Positions 25,108 to 32,785 of a DNA stretch of 41,266 bases are shown piece by piece (position 1 is the stretch's first letter; every line of letters begins with the position of its first letter). Made by a program: the position numbers and the translations under genes. Below the pieces are notes generated by a model. That model was given only the letters and a program-made list of their open reading frames with translations. It ran no database searches and was not told where the DNA came from. Source of the DNA: Candidatus Desulfovibrio intestinipullorum (GTDB lineage: Bacteria; Desulfobacterota; Desulfovibrionia; Desulfovibrionales; Desulfovibrionaceae). The DNA lies in assembly GCA_019113165.1 (NCBI GenBank), contig DXHV01000035.1:1-41266 (forward strand). Direction: 5' to 3'.

Positions 25108-26349
25108 ATGAGTACCCATCGCTTTGCCCTTCCCATGCGTGAAGCCATACTTGAGGCCAGAAAGGGACGCTTCGATACCTATCCCAATCCCTCCGTCGGC
25201 GCAGTGCTCATGCACGACGGCGTCATCGTGGCCCGCGGCCACCATGCCTATGCCGGCGGCCCCCATGCGGAGATTGCCTGCCTGCAGGACGCCGAACGCC
25301 AGGGCATCTCCCCCCGTGGCTGCACCATGGTCGTGACCCTGGAGCCCTGCAACCATCAGGGTCGCACCGGGCCCTGCTCCGAAGCGCTCATCAAGGCCGG
25401 CATCACCCGCGTCATCATCGGCACCAAGGATCCCACTCCCAGAGCCATGGGCGGCGCCAACCGCCTGCGCGAGGCGGGCGTGGACGTCATAGAGGGCGTG
25501 CTTGAACCCGAATGCCGCCTGCTCATCAGCGACTACCTGACCTGGCTCACCCAGCACCGTCCCTTTGTCCTGCTCAAGCTGGCCTCCACCCTGGACGGCC
25601 GCATTGCCACCAGGACCGGCCAGTCCCGCTGGATCACGGGCGAGGAATCCCGCTTTGACGTGCACCGCTTAAGAAGCGGCCTTGGCCGCGCCGGCGGCTG
25701 CGTCCTTGTGGGCGGCAGTACCTTCCGCCATGACAATCCACAGCTCACGGCCAGGGGCGTGCATGCCGGCGGTCCCCAGCCCAGGGCCTGCGTCTTCACC
25801 TCCACCCTGCCCGATCCGAACCTGGACTGCCATCTTCTGCGCGACAGGCCGCAGGAGAGCCTCTTCTTTGTACCCAAAAGTGAGGCGGCCACGGACAAGG
25901 CAAAGGCCCTGCAGGACATGGGCGTCACCGTCCTTGCCAGCACGGCCGATCCCGAGGCTCCCGTGACCGAGCACCTCCAGTCCCTCATTGCCCAGCTCTA
26001 TCAGCAGGACATGCCCTATGTCCTGTGCGAGGGCGGCGGCCGTCTGGGCCTCAGGCTCATCGAGGCCGGCCTGTGCGATCTCTTCTATCTGTACATGGCC
26101 ACCAACATCTTTGGCGACAACGAGGCACGGCCCCTGTTCACGGGCAGGGCTCCGGAAACGCTCAGCGACCTCATTCATCTCAAGAATGTGGGCATCCGCA
26201 GCACAGGCGCCGACCTCTCCATGGCCTATGTGCCCCACAGCACCTGGTTTGCCAAGGATCTTGGCGAGTTCAGCACCATCAACGGCGAAGCGAGCCTGTG
26301 GGCGAGCGACGACAACTTCCCTGCCATCTCGCAGCTGCGCAGGAAGTAG
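25108..26349 (+). CDS. ribD: Bifunctional riboflavin-biosynthesis deaminase/reductase
   Basis: Two consecutive steps of riboflavin synthesis: deamination then NADPH reduction of the pyrimidine. 413 residues: N-terminal zinc deaminase with HAE (53-55) and PCNHQGRTGPC (80-90), then a reductase domain from about 155 (RPFVLLKLASTLDGRIATRTGQSRWITG). It is somewhat longer than the usual about 370 residues, with the excess at the C-terminus (SMAYVPHSTWF onward). GAGGAT is 7 nt before the ATG. No FMN riboswitch was recognised upstream; the leader instead has three CGTCTT motifs at 24994, 25004 and 25017. The stop is 3 bp before ribE. Confidence 0.94.
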   Translation: MSTHRFALPMREAILEARKGRFDTYPNPSVGAVLMHDGVIVARGHHAYAGGPHAEIACLQDAERQGISPRGCTMVVTLEPCNHQGRTGPCSEALIKAGITRVIIGTKDPTPRAMGGANRLREAGVDVIEGVLEPECRLLISDYLTWLTQHRPFVLLKLASTLDGRIATRTGQSRWITGEESRFDVHRLRSGLGRAGGCVLVGGSTFRHDNPQLTARGVHAGGPQPRACVFTSTLPDPNLDCHLLRDRPQESLFFVPKSEAATDKAKALQDMGVTVLASTADPEAPVTEHLQSLIAQLYQQDMPYVLCEGGGRLGLRLIEAGLCDLFYLYMATNIFGDNEARPLFTGRAPETLSDLIHLKNVGIRSTGADLSMAYVPHSTWFAKDLGEFSTINGEASLWASDDNFPAISQLRRK

Positions 26350-26352
26350 CCC

Positions 26353-27063
26353 ATGTTTACAGGCCTCATACAGGCAACAGGACGCATTGCCGCCATTGAA
26401 CGGCGCGGCAGGGAAAGCCGGCTGCGCATAGAGCCGGACTTTTCCCTGGCCGACATCGTGGATGGCGAGTCCATTGCCGCCAACGGAACCTGCCTCTCCG
26501 TGGAGGAGCACGATGCCACAAGCTACGTGGCCTATGCCTCCGCAGAGACCATGCAGCGCACCAACCTGGGCTTTCTGACACAGGGCACGCTGGTCAACCT
26601 GGAGCGGGCCCTCAGAGTGGGCGACCGCCTGGGCGGACACATCGTGTCCGGCCACGTGGACTGCCTCGCCACCGTGGAGCGCATGGAGCCCAGGGGACTC
26701 TCCCTGGAATGCCGGCTCTCCTTTCCCGGCGAATACGCCTGCGAGGTCATAGCCAAGGGATCGGTCTGCCTGGACGGCATCAGCCTCACGGTCAACGAAT
26801 GCGGGACGAACCATCTTACCGTCAACATCATCCCGGACACGCAGAAGCGCACAAGCCTGCGCTACTGGAAGCCCGGGTACAGGGTCAACATGGAAACCGA
26901 TGTCCTCGGCAAGTACGTGCGCCGCTGCCTGCTCCTGCAGCCGGGGCTTCAGTACGGATCGGCCGGGGACAGCCTGTCCGGGCAGTCCGGCACATCGGCC
27001 CAGTCCGGGGCTTCCGCATCCCCCATTACCCTGGAATTTCTGCAGGAACGGGGCTTTGTCTAG
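26353..27063 (+). CDS. ribE: Riboflavin synthase, alpha subunit
   Basis: Last step: dismutates two dimethylribityllumazine molecules to riboflavin. 236 residues with the two lumazine-binding repeats, starting MFTGLIQATG and containing GGHIVSGHVD and the second-repeat motif SVCLDGISLTVNE. The C-terminus carries about 30 extra residues rich in Gly, Ser and Gln (SGQSGTSAQSGASAS) before ITLEFLQERGFV, a low-complexity insertion. The ribosome site (AGGAAG) lies inside the ribD end. Downstream is ribH; the commonly intervening ribBA gene is absent. Confidence 0.95.
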   Translation: MFTGLIQATGRIAAIERRGRESRLRIEPDFSLADIVDGESIAANGTCLSVEEHDATSYVAYASAETMQRTNLGFLTQGTLVNLERALRVGDRLGGHIVSGHVDCLATVERMEPRGLSLECRLSFPGEYACEVIAKGSVCLDGISLTVNECGTNHLTVNIIPDTQKRTSLRYWKPGYRVNMETDVLGKYVRRCLLLQPGLQYGSAGDSLSGQSGTSAQSGASASPITLEFLQERGFV

Positions 27064-27093
27064 GCCTTGCGCGACCCGTTTCCTCTCTCGTTT

Positions 27094-27132
27094 CACGTCT
27101 TCTTTCCATGTCTTCTTCCCATGTCTTCTTCC
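27094..27132 (+). repeat. Three 13-bp tandem repeats upstream of ribH
   Basis: Units CACGTCTTCTTTC, CATGTCTTCTTCC and CATGTCTTCTTCC run head-to-tail and end directly at the ribH ribosome site GAGGAG (27133-27138). Units 2 and 3 are identical; unit 1 differs at two positions. Confidence 0.8.
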
Positions 27133-27147
27133 GAGGAGTTGCACACC

Positions 27148-27612
27148 ATGCCGCACATCATCGAAGGGCAAATGAATGCCTCCGGGCTCAAAATTGCCAT
27201 TGTTGCCACCCGTTTCAACGACTTTGTGGTCGAACGTCTAGTCAGTGGCGCCATGGATTATCTGACCCGCCATGGCATGAATCCCGAGGACGCCACCATT
27301 ATCCGTGTGCCCGGTGCCTTTGAACTGCCCCTGACCTGCAAGAAGGTGGCTGCCAGCGGCAAGTATGACGGCATTGTGGCCTTAGGTGCGGTCATCCGTG
27401 GCGGCACACCGCATTTTGACTACGTCTGCAGCGAGGCCGCCAAGGGCCTGGCCATGGTCAGTCTGGAAAGCACCCTGCCCCTGGGCTTCGGCCTGCTCAC
27501 CTGCGATACCCTGGAACAGGCCATTGACAGGGCCGGCGCCAAGGGCGGCAACAAGGGTGTGGAAGCGGCTTCGGCCATGCTCGAGACCGTCCGCGTGCTG
27601 GAGCAGATTTAA
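27148..27612 (+). CDS. ribH: 6,7-dimethyl-8-ribityllumazine synthase
   Basis: Penultimate step of riboflavin synthesis. 154 residues with [17 protein letters not shown], the GAFELP motif and [21 protein letters not shown], all standard for lumazine synthase. An in-frame ATG at 27121 lies within the tandem repeats, but the one at 27148 has GAGGAG at 9 nt and the usual family start. The stop TAA is directly followed by the nusB ATG. Confidence 0.96.
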   Translation: MPHIIEGQMNASGLKIAIVATRFNDFVVERLVSGAMDYLTRHGMNPEDATIIRVPGAFELPLTCKKVAASGKYDGIVALGAVIRGGTPHFDYVCSEAAKGLAMVSLESTLPLGFGLLTCDTLEQAIDRAGAKGGNKGVEAASAMLETVRVLEQI

Positions 27613-28170
27613 ATGCGCACCATCACACGTCACGCCCAGCGTGAAATCGCCTTCCAGGTGCTCTACAGCCTCTACTTTACCAGGGCAGCCTCCCTTGAGG
27701 ATCTGCAGGAGCGCTTTGTCACCATCGTCCGCACGGCCGAGGACGAGGCCAGGGACGGCATGAAGGACAAGGGGCACAAGGACAGGGACCAGAAGACCGA
27801 AGCGGACGCTGGAACAGATGCCCCGCAGGCCTTCAGCATTCCCAAAGGCCTCGACTTTGCCTGGAAGCTTGTGCGCGGCGTCTGGGAATTTCAGGACGCC
27901 CTGGACCGGCTTGTGCAGAAAAATGCCAGCCGCAGCCTGGACCGCATCGGCCGGGTGGAGCTCGTGATCCTGCGCATGGGCACCTACGAGCTGCTCACCT
28001 CCAGGGCCACGGATCCCAAGATCACCCTCTCCGAATCCATTATTCTGGCCCAGGACTTTGGCGAGCCCGCCTCCCATCAGTTCATCAACGGCATCCTGCA
28101 CAGCACGGCCACCATGATACAGCAGGACAATCTGAGCCTGCTCTCCCTGCAGGGCGCAGGCCAGAAGTAG
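27613..28170 (+). CDS. nusB: Transcription antitermination factor NusB
   Basis: RNA-binding protein that joins NusE on boxA for rRNA antitermination. 185 residues: N-terminal RHAQREIAFQVLYSL and C-terminal LVILRMGTYELL...ESIILAQDFG...FINGILHS are typical. Residues about 50-75 are a polar insertion (KDKGHKDRDQKTEADAG) that makes the protein longer than the usual 140-160. It starts immediately after the ribH stop, so it is coupled to ribH, a frequent arrangement. Confidence 0.94.
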   Translation: MRTITRHAQREIAFQVLYSLYFTRAASLEDLQERFVTIVRTAEDEARDGMKDKGHKDRDQKTEADAGTDAPQAFSIPKGLDFAWKLVRGVWEFQDALDRLVQKNASRSLDRIGRVELVILRMGTYELLTSRATDPKITLSESIILAQDFGEPASHQFINGILHSTATMIQQDNLSLLSLQGAGQK

Positions 28171-28310
28171 CGGACGAGTCCGGATCTCAGTCCGGACGAG
28201 CCCGGCCGTTTGCCCCTGCCCGCACCTGCGGCGCGTCCCGGGGCCGACCAGTCATTTTCACGAACCAGAACCATCTAGAGAAAGGGAGCATGCCCGTCTG
28301 CCCAGGCCTC

Positions 28311-28335
28311 TGCCCCGGGAACATCCCGCGGGGCA
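28311..28335 (+). promoter_or_regulatory. GC-rich stem-loop in the leuS leader
   Basis: TGCCCCGGGA (28311-28320) pairs with TCCCGCGGGGCA (28324-28335) through a 2-nt bulge and a 3-nt loop, ending about 9 nt before the leuS ribosome site GGAGAG. It could slow initiation or act in leader control. No leucine leader peptide or T-box was recognised. Confidence 0.4.
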
Positions 28336-28357
28336 GGCTTGCGGAGAGACAATCGGC

Positions 28358-30883
28358 ATGCCCTTATATAAAGTCATGAAACGCTATACCCCACAGGAAA
28401 TCGAACTCAAGTGGCAGAAGCGCTGGGAAGAAAGCCATGCCTTCGCCTGCACCCACAAGAGCGACATGCCCAAGTACTATGTGCTGGAAATGTTCCCCTA
28501 TCCGTCCGGGAACCTGCACATGGGCCATGTACGCAACTACTGCATCGGTGACGTCCTGGCCAGGGCCAAGAGAATGCAGGGCTACAACGTGCTGCATCCC
28601 ATCGGCTGGGACGCCTTCGGCCTGCCGGCCGAAAACGCGGCCATCAAGCACAATACCCACCCGGCCAGCTGGACCTATTCCAACATAGCCAACATGCGCA
28701 GCCAGATGAAGCGCCTGGGCTATTCCTACGACTGGGCCAGGGAGCTTGCCACCTGCCGTCCCGAGTACTACCGCTGGGAACAGCTCTTCTTTCTGAAGTT
28801 CCTGGAAAAGGGCCTTGTGTACCGCAAGGAGGCGCCCCAGAACTGGTGTCCCTCCTGCCACACGGTGCTGGCCAACGAGCAGGTCGTGGACGGCTGCTGC
28901 TGGCGCTGCAACTCTCCTGTGGAGCAGAAGGATCTCACCCAGTGGTTTTTGCGCATCACGGCCTATGCCGACGAGCTCCTGGAAGACCTGGAGCTGCTCA
29001 AGGGCGGCTGGCCGGATCGCGTCATTGCCATGCAGCACAACTGGATCGGCAAGTCCCACGGTGCGGAAATCGTCTTCCCCCTGGAAAAGCCCGTGGCCGG
29101 CCAGGACAGCATCTCCGTCTTCACCACCCGTCCGGACACGGTCTTCGGCGTGAGCTTCCTGACCATGGCTCCCGAACATCCCCTGGTGGCCGAGATCATC
29201 CGCGGCCTGCCCAACGAGGAGAAGATTCAGGAATTCATCACCTCCGTGCGCAACATGGACCGCATAGAGCGCCAGTCCGAAACCCTGGAAAAGCAGGGCA
29301 TTGCCACCGGCGCCTACGTCATCCATCCGCTCACGGGCAAGAAGGTGCCCATCTGGCTCGGCAACTTTGTCATTGCGAGCTACGGCACCGGTGCGGTCAT
29401 GGGCGTGCCCTCCCACGATCAGCGCGACTTCGAGTTTGCCCGCAAATACGATCTGCCCATCGTGCAGGTCATAAGCGAGGACGGTTCCCTGTCCGACACG
29501 GCCGGCTGGGAGTGCGCCTACACGGAAGCCGGCACCATGGTCAATTCCGGCGAGTTTGACGGTCTGGACAACGAGACCGGCAAGAAGCGCGTGGTCGAGG
29601 CCCTGGAAGCGAAAAAGCTTGGCCGCGCCACCACGCAGTTCCGCCTGCGCGACTGGAACATTTCCAGGCAGCGCTACTGGGGCGCCCCCATTCCCGTGGT
29701 CTACTGCGAGCACTGCGGCCTTGTGCCCGAAAAGGAAGAGCATCTGCCCATCCTCCTGCCTCTGGATGTGAAGACCTTCCCGGACGGCAAGTCGCCCCTG
29801 CCCGCCACCTCCTCCTTTGCGGACTGCACCTGCCCCAAATGCGGCGGCAAGGCCCGCAGGGAAACGGACACCATGGACACCTTCGTGGAGTCGAGCTGGT
29901 ACTTCACCCGCTACACCTGCGCCCGCGACGAGCAGGAGGCCTTCGACAAGGAAGCCCTGTCCTACTGGATGCCCGTGGATCAGTACATTGGCGGCGTGGA
30001 ACACGCCATCCTGCACCTGCTCTATGCCCGCTTCTTCACCAAGGCCCTGCGCGATCTCGGCTTCTATCCCGAGAACCTGGACGAGCCCTTCAAGCGCCTG
30101 CTCACCCAGGGCATGGTGCTCCTGGACGGCAGCAAGATGAGCAAGTCCAAGGGCAACATTGTCAATCCCGAGGAAATGATTGACAAGTACGGCGCCGACA
30201 CGGTGCGCCTGTTCTGCCTCTTTGCCGCACCGCCGGAACGCGACTTCGACTGGACCGAATCCGGCATCGAGGGCGCAAGCCGCTTCCTGCAGCGCATCTG
30301 GCGTCTCTTCGAGGACAGCAGGGACGTGCTCGAGCCCGTGCCTGCCGCCTCGGCCACGGCTGCCGATGCCACCACGGCCCTGGCAAAGGATCTGCGCTGC
30401 CGCGAGCACACCACCATCAAAAAGGCCGGCGAGGACATGGGCACACGCTGCCAGTTCAACACAGCCATTGCCTCCATCATGGAGCTCGTCAATGCCATGT
30501 ACCTCTACAGGGCCAAGATGGGCACGGATGCGGGCGAACGCAGGGTCTTCTCCTCGGCCATGGCCACGGTACTGACCACCCTCTCGCCCATTACCCCGCA
30601 CATGTGCGAGGAACTGTGGTCCATGATGGGTCAGGAAGGCCTGGTCTCCACCCAGAAATGGCCGGACTGCGACGAGAGCGCCCTGGTGCGCGACACGCAG
30701 ACCATTGCCCTGCAGGTCAACGGCAAGCTGCGCGGCACCATGGAAATGCCCACGGGCGCCGACAAGGCTGCCCTGGAAGCCGCGGCCCTTGAACAGGAAC
30801 AGGTAAAGAAGTTTACCAAGGACCTCACCATTCAGCGCGTCATCGTCATTCCCGGCAAGCTCGTGAACGTGGTTGCCCGCTAG
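28358..30883 (+). CDS. leuS: Leucyl-tRNA synthetase
   Basis: Class I synthetase charging tRNA-Leu. 841 residues with HMGH (54-57, the HIGH motif), KMSKS (593-597), the editing domain segment TTRPDTVFGVSF and the zinc-finger-like CEHCGLVPEKEE / CPKCGG pair. The ATG at 28358 has GGAGAG upstream; a second in-frame ATG at 28376 would begin KRYTPQEIELKWQ and has no ribosome site, so 28358 is kept. It lies in the nusB-leuS-holA run. Confidence 0.97.
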   Translation: MPLYKVMKRYTPQEIELKWQKRWEESHAFACTHKSDMPKYYVLEMFPYPSGNLHMGHVRNYCIGDVLARAKRMQGYNVLHPIGWDAFGLPAENAAIKHNTHPASWTYSNIANMRSQMKRLGYSYDWARELATCRPEYYRWEQLFFLKFLEKGLVYRKEAPQNWCPSCHTVLANEQVVDGCCWRCNSPVEQKDLTQWFLRITAYADELLEDLELLKGGWPDRVIAMQHNWIGKSHGAEIVFPLEKPVAGQDSISVFTTRPDTVFGVSFLTMAPEHPLVAEIIRGLPNEEKIQEFITSVRNMDRIERQSETLEKQGIATGAYVIHPLTGKKVPIWLGNFVIASYGTGAVMGVPSHDQRDFEFARKYDLPIVQVISEDGSLSDTAGWECAYTEAGTMVNSGEFDGLDNETGKKRVVEALEAKKLGRATTQFRLRDWNISRQRYWGAPIPVVYCEHCGLVPEKEEHLPILLPLDVKTFPDGKSPLPATSSFADCTCPKCGGKARRETDTMDTFVESSWYFTRYTCARDEQEAFDKEALSYWMPVDQYIGGVEHAILHLLYARFFTKALRDLGFYPENLDEPFKRLLTQGMVLLDGSKMSKSKGNIVNPEEMIDKYGADTVRLFCLFAAPPERDFDWTESGIEGASRFLQRIWRLFEDSRDVLEPVPAASATAADATTALAKDLRCREHTTIKKAGEDMGTRCQFNTAIASIMELVNAMYLYRAKMGTDAGERRVFSSAMATVLTTLSPITPHMCEELWSMMGQEGLVSTQKWPDCDESALVRDTQTIALQVNGKLRGTMEMPTGADKAALEAAALEQEQVKKFTKDLTIQRVIVIPGKLVNVVAR

Positions 30884-30896
30884 GACGACACGGCAC

Positions 30897-31871
30897 ATGG
30901 CAAAGGCAAACACCCAGCGTCCGGGCTTCCTCTTCGTGGCCTGCCCGGACGTGCAGATCCTGCTCGCGACCGTCGAGGAGCAGGCACGCATCCATGCCCC
31001 TGCCGGCGGCACCTTCAAGCGCGTCTGCTTCTGGGGGGACGAGGCGCCGGGCAATGCCTTCTGGGAAGCGCTCACGGTGCGCGATCTCTTTGGCTCCATG
31101 CGCCTTGTGCTGGTCCGCCAGGCCAATCTGTGGAACACCCAGACCTGGAAGACCCTGGACAAGATGCTGGCCCGTCCTCTGGCCGGATCCCTTCCCGTCT
31201 TCTGCGTGGAAAACGACTGGGAGAGGGGCAGGATCAAGCTGCCGGCCCCCCTGGCCAAGCTGCGCTGCGTGCAGTTTGCCACGAAGCAGGGCTGGCTTCT
31301 GAGTCACCCTGGCCTCACGGACAAGACCATACGCGGCTATGTGAAGGAACAGGCCCAGCTCAGGGGGCTTGCCCTGGACACCCTGACCATGAACACCCTG
31401 TGCGAGAACACGCCCAGGCAGGCCGGGGTCGTGTGCGCCGAGCTGGACAAGCTGGCCCTGCTGGCGCAGCCCGGGCAGCCTGTGACCGTGGACATGCTGG
31501 GCACGGCCTCGTGGTCCCCGGAGGCGCAGGTCTTTGGCTGCATCAACTGCCTGCTCAAGGGCGATGCCAGAGGCACCTGGCGCGAGCTTGCCAGGGTCAC
31601 GGACATGGACAGCGCGGCCCTGCAGCTGCTGGGTCTGCTTGTCTGGAATTTCCGCACCCTGTGGCTCATGCTGGTGGGCGATACCGCGCCGCGCTCCTTT
31701 TCCCTGACGCCGGCCCTGGCAAAGCGCATAGGCGCAGCCAGGCTTGCCCGCTGCCTGGAGCTCGTCATGGACGCGGAAGCAGCCATCAAGACCGGTTCCC
31801 CAGCCAGGCAGACCATGGAAATGACCTTTTCCGAGCTGCTCATGCTCTTTGGCAAGCCCCTGCAGGGATAA
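30897..31871 (+). CDS. holA: DNA polymerase III delta subunit
   Basis: Clamp-loader subunit that opens the beta clamp. The 324-residue protein matches HolA in length, position after leuS, and pattern (FLFVACPDVQILLATVEEQ, RLVLVRQANLWN, LENDW-like FCVENDWERG, CAELDKLALL, WRELARVTDMDSAALQLLGLLVWNFRTLW). Sequence conservation in this family is low, so the call leans partly on context. ATG at 30897 follows the leuS stop by 13 bp. Confidence 0.87.
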   Translation: MAKANTQRPGFLFVACPDVQILLATVEEQARIHAPAGGTFKRVCFWGDEAPGNAFWEALTVRDLFGSMRLVLVRQANLWNTQTWKTLDKMLARPLAGSLPVFCVENDWERGRIKLPAPLAKLRCVQFATKQGWLLSHPGLTDKTIRGYVKEQAQLRGLALDTLTMNTLCENTPRQAGVVCAELDKLALLAQPGQPVTVDMLGTASWSPEAQVFGCINCLLKGDARGTWRELARVTDMDSAALQLLGLLVWNFRTLWLMLVGDTAPRSFSLTPALAKRIGAARLARCLELVMDAEAAIKTGSPARQTMEMTFSELLMLFGKPLQG

Positions 31872-31906
31872 GCCGGACTCGCCTCGCAACGCATCACAAT
31901 GGACAC

Positions 31907-31939
31907 AAATCCCCCTGTTTGTGCAGGGGGATTTTTTTT
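31907..31939 (+). terminator. Strong intrinsic terminator after holA
   Basis: AAATCCCCCTG (31907-31917) pairs perfectly with CAGGGGGATTT (31924-31934), followed by more T to 31939. The loop TTTGTG can alternatively pair with CACAAA at 31904-31909. It ends the rib-nusB-leuS-holA unit and faces the convergent ptuB gene. Confidence 0.93.
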
Positions 31940-32029
31940 GGGGCCCGAGAGCGTGACGGGCCTGACGAAAGGGACGCGTTCCCGACTTCTGCTTCAGCCA
32001 GAGCGCTTCAGGCAGGGCACTTCAGACAG

Positions 32030-32785
32030 TCAGGCAGACGGCCCCGGGCTGTCCTTGCCCGTCCCCTGCGCCCTGCCAAAATAGCTCAGGGCCACAAAGT
32101 AGAAGGGCGCAAAGCGGCCGTCCCTGTCCCGGCGGGCCAGGTTGTCCAGCAGGGCCGCCACGCCCGCCTCGCCGTCACCATCCGGCCACCCCTTTTCCTG
32201 GATCTTGTGGACCACCTCTTCGATCAGGCGCAACAGCCCTGCTCGCATGCAGCGCAGGATGCCGGCATTGAGGCCCAGGATGGCTATGGTCTGGCGGGCC
32301 TTTTCCTGATCCTCCAAACTTTTTGCGGGATTGGGGTGCACGCTGCCGTCGGCGCTGAAGGAAAAGTAGGAGAGACAGTCTTCCTGCAGGGGCGTCACCG
32401 GCAGGAGGGCATCGCCCTGACGGATGTCGCAGTGCGCTTCCTTGCGCACGTCCGGATAGCGCATTCTGTTGAAGGAACCGTCGCAGGAGGCACAGATGTT
32501 GTCGTAGTCCAGCACCCGGTCCGGCGCCCTGGACTGGGGCGCAATGTGGGCATTGCGGACATTGTGGTGCTCGCCCCTGGCCAGGGGCATCTGCACAATG
32601 CAGGTGTTTTCCTTGCGGCCCAGGGCCGTGCCGCAGAAGCAGCACACATAGCCCTGTTCGTGCAAAAGGGCATTGCGCAGCTCCCGGCGCAGGGGCATGG
32701 GCATGTCCTTGTAGGTGACGTGGCCCCTCTTTGCCTTCCAGGCCCGGACCATGGGCGGTTCTTCTTCCTTGTGAATATAGATCAT
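32030..32785 (-). CDS. ptuB: PtuB-like HNH endonuclease of a Septu system
   Basis: 251 residues. It has an N-terminal MIYIHKEEEPPMVRAWKA, a zinc-type pair of Cys motifs, CCFC (48-51) and CASC (98-101), and HIAPQS with His80 followed by LDYDNICASC. This is the layout of the TIGR02646/PtuB HNH nucleases found in Septu and in retron Ec78-type systems. In the usual motif a Glu precedes the His (EHI.P); here it is Ala79. It overlaps the upstream ATPase gene by 4 nt (ATGA), as expected for an effector paired with its ATPase. No reverse transcriptase or retron RNA was seen, so stand-alone Septu is favoured. Confidence 0.83.
   Translation of the reverse strand: MIYIHKEEEPPMVRAWKAKRGHVTYKDMPMPLRRELRNALLHEQGYVCCFCGTALGRKENTCIVQMPLARGEHHNVRNAHIAPQSRAPDRVLDYDNICASCDGSFNRMRYPDVRKEAHCDIRQGDALLPVTPLQEDCLSYFSFSADGSVHPNPAKSLEDQEKARQTIAILGLNAGILRCMRAGLLRLIEEVVHKIQEKGWPDGDGEAGVAALLDNLARRDRDGRFAPFYFVALSYFGRAQGTGKDSPGPSA

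Noticed and set aside
28364..31282. 972-codon open frame on the minus strand
   Set aside because: Antisense to leuS and the start of holA; His/Gly/Gln-rich shadow translation.
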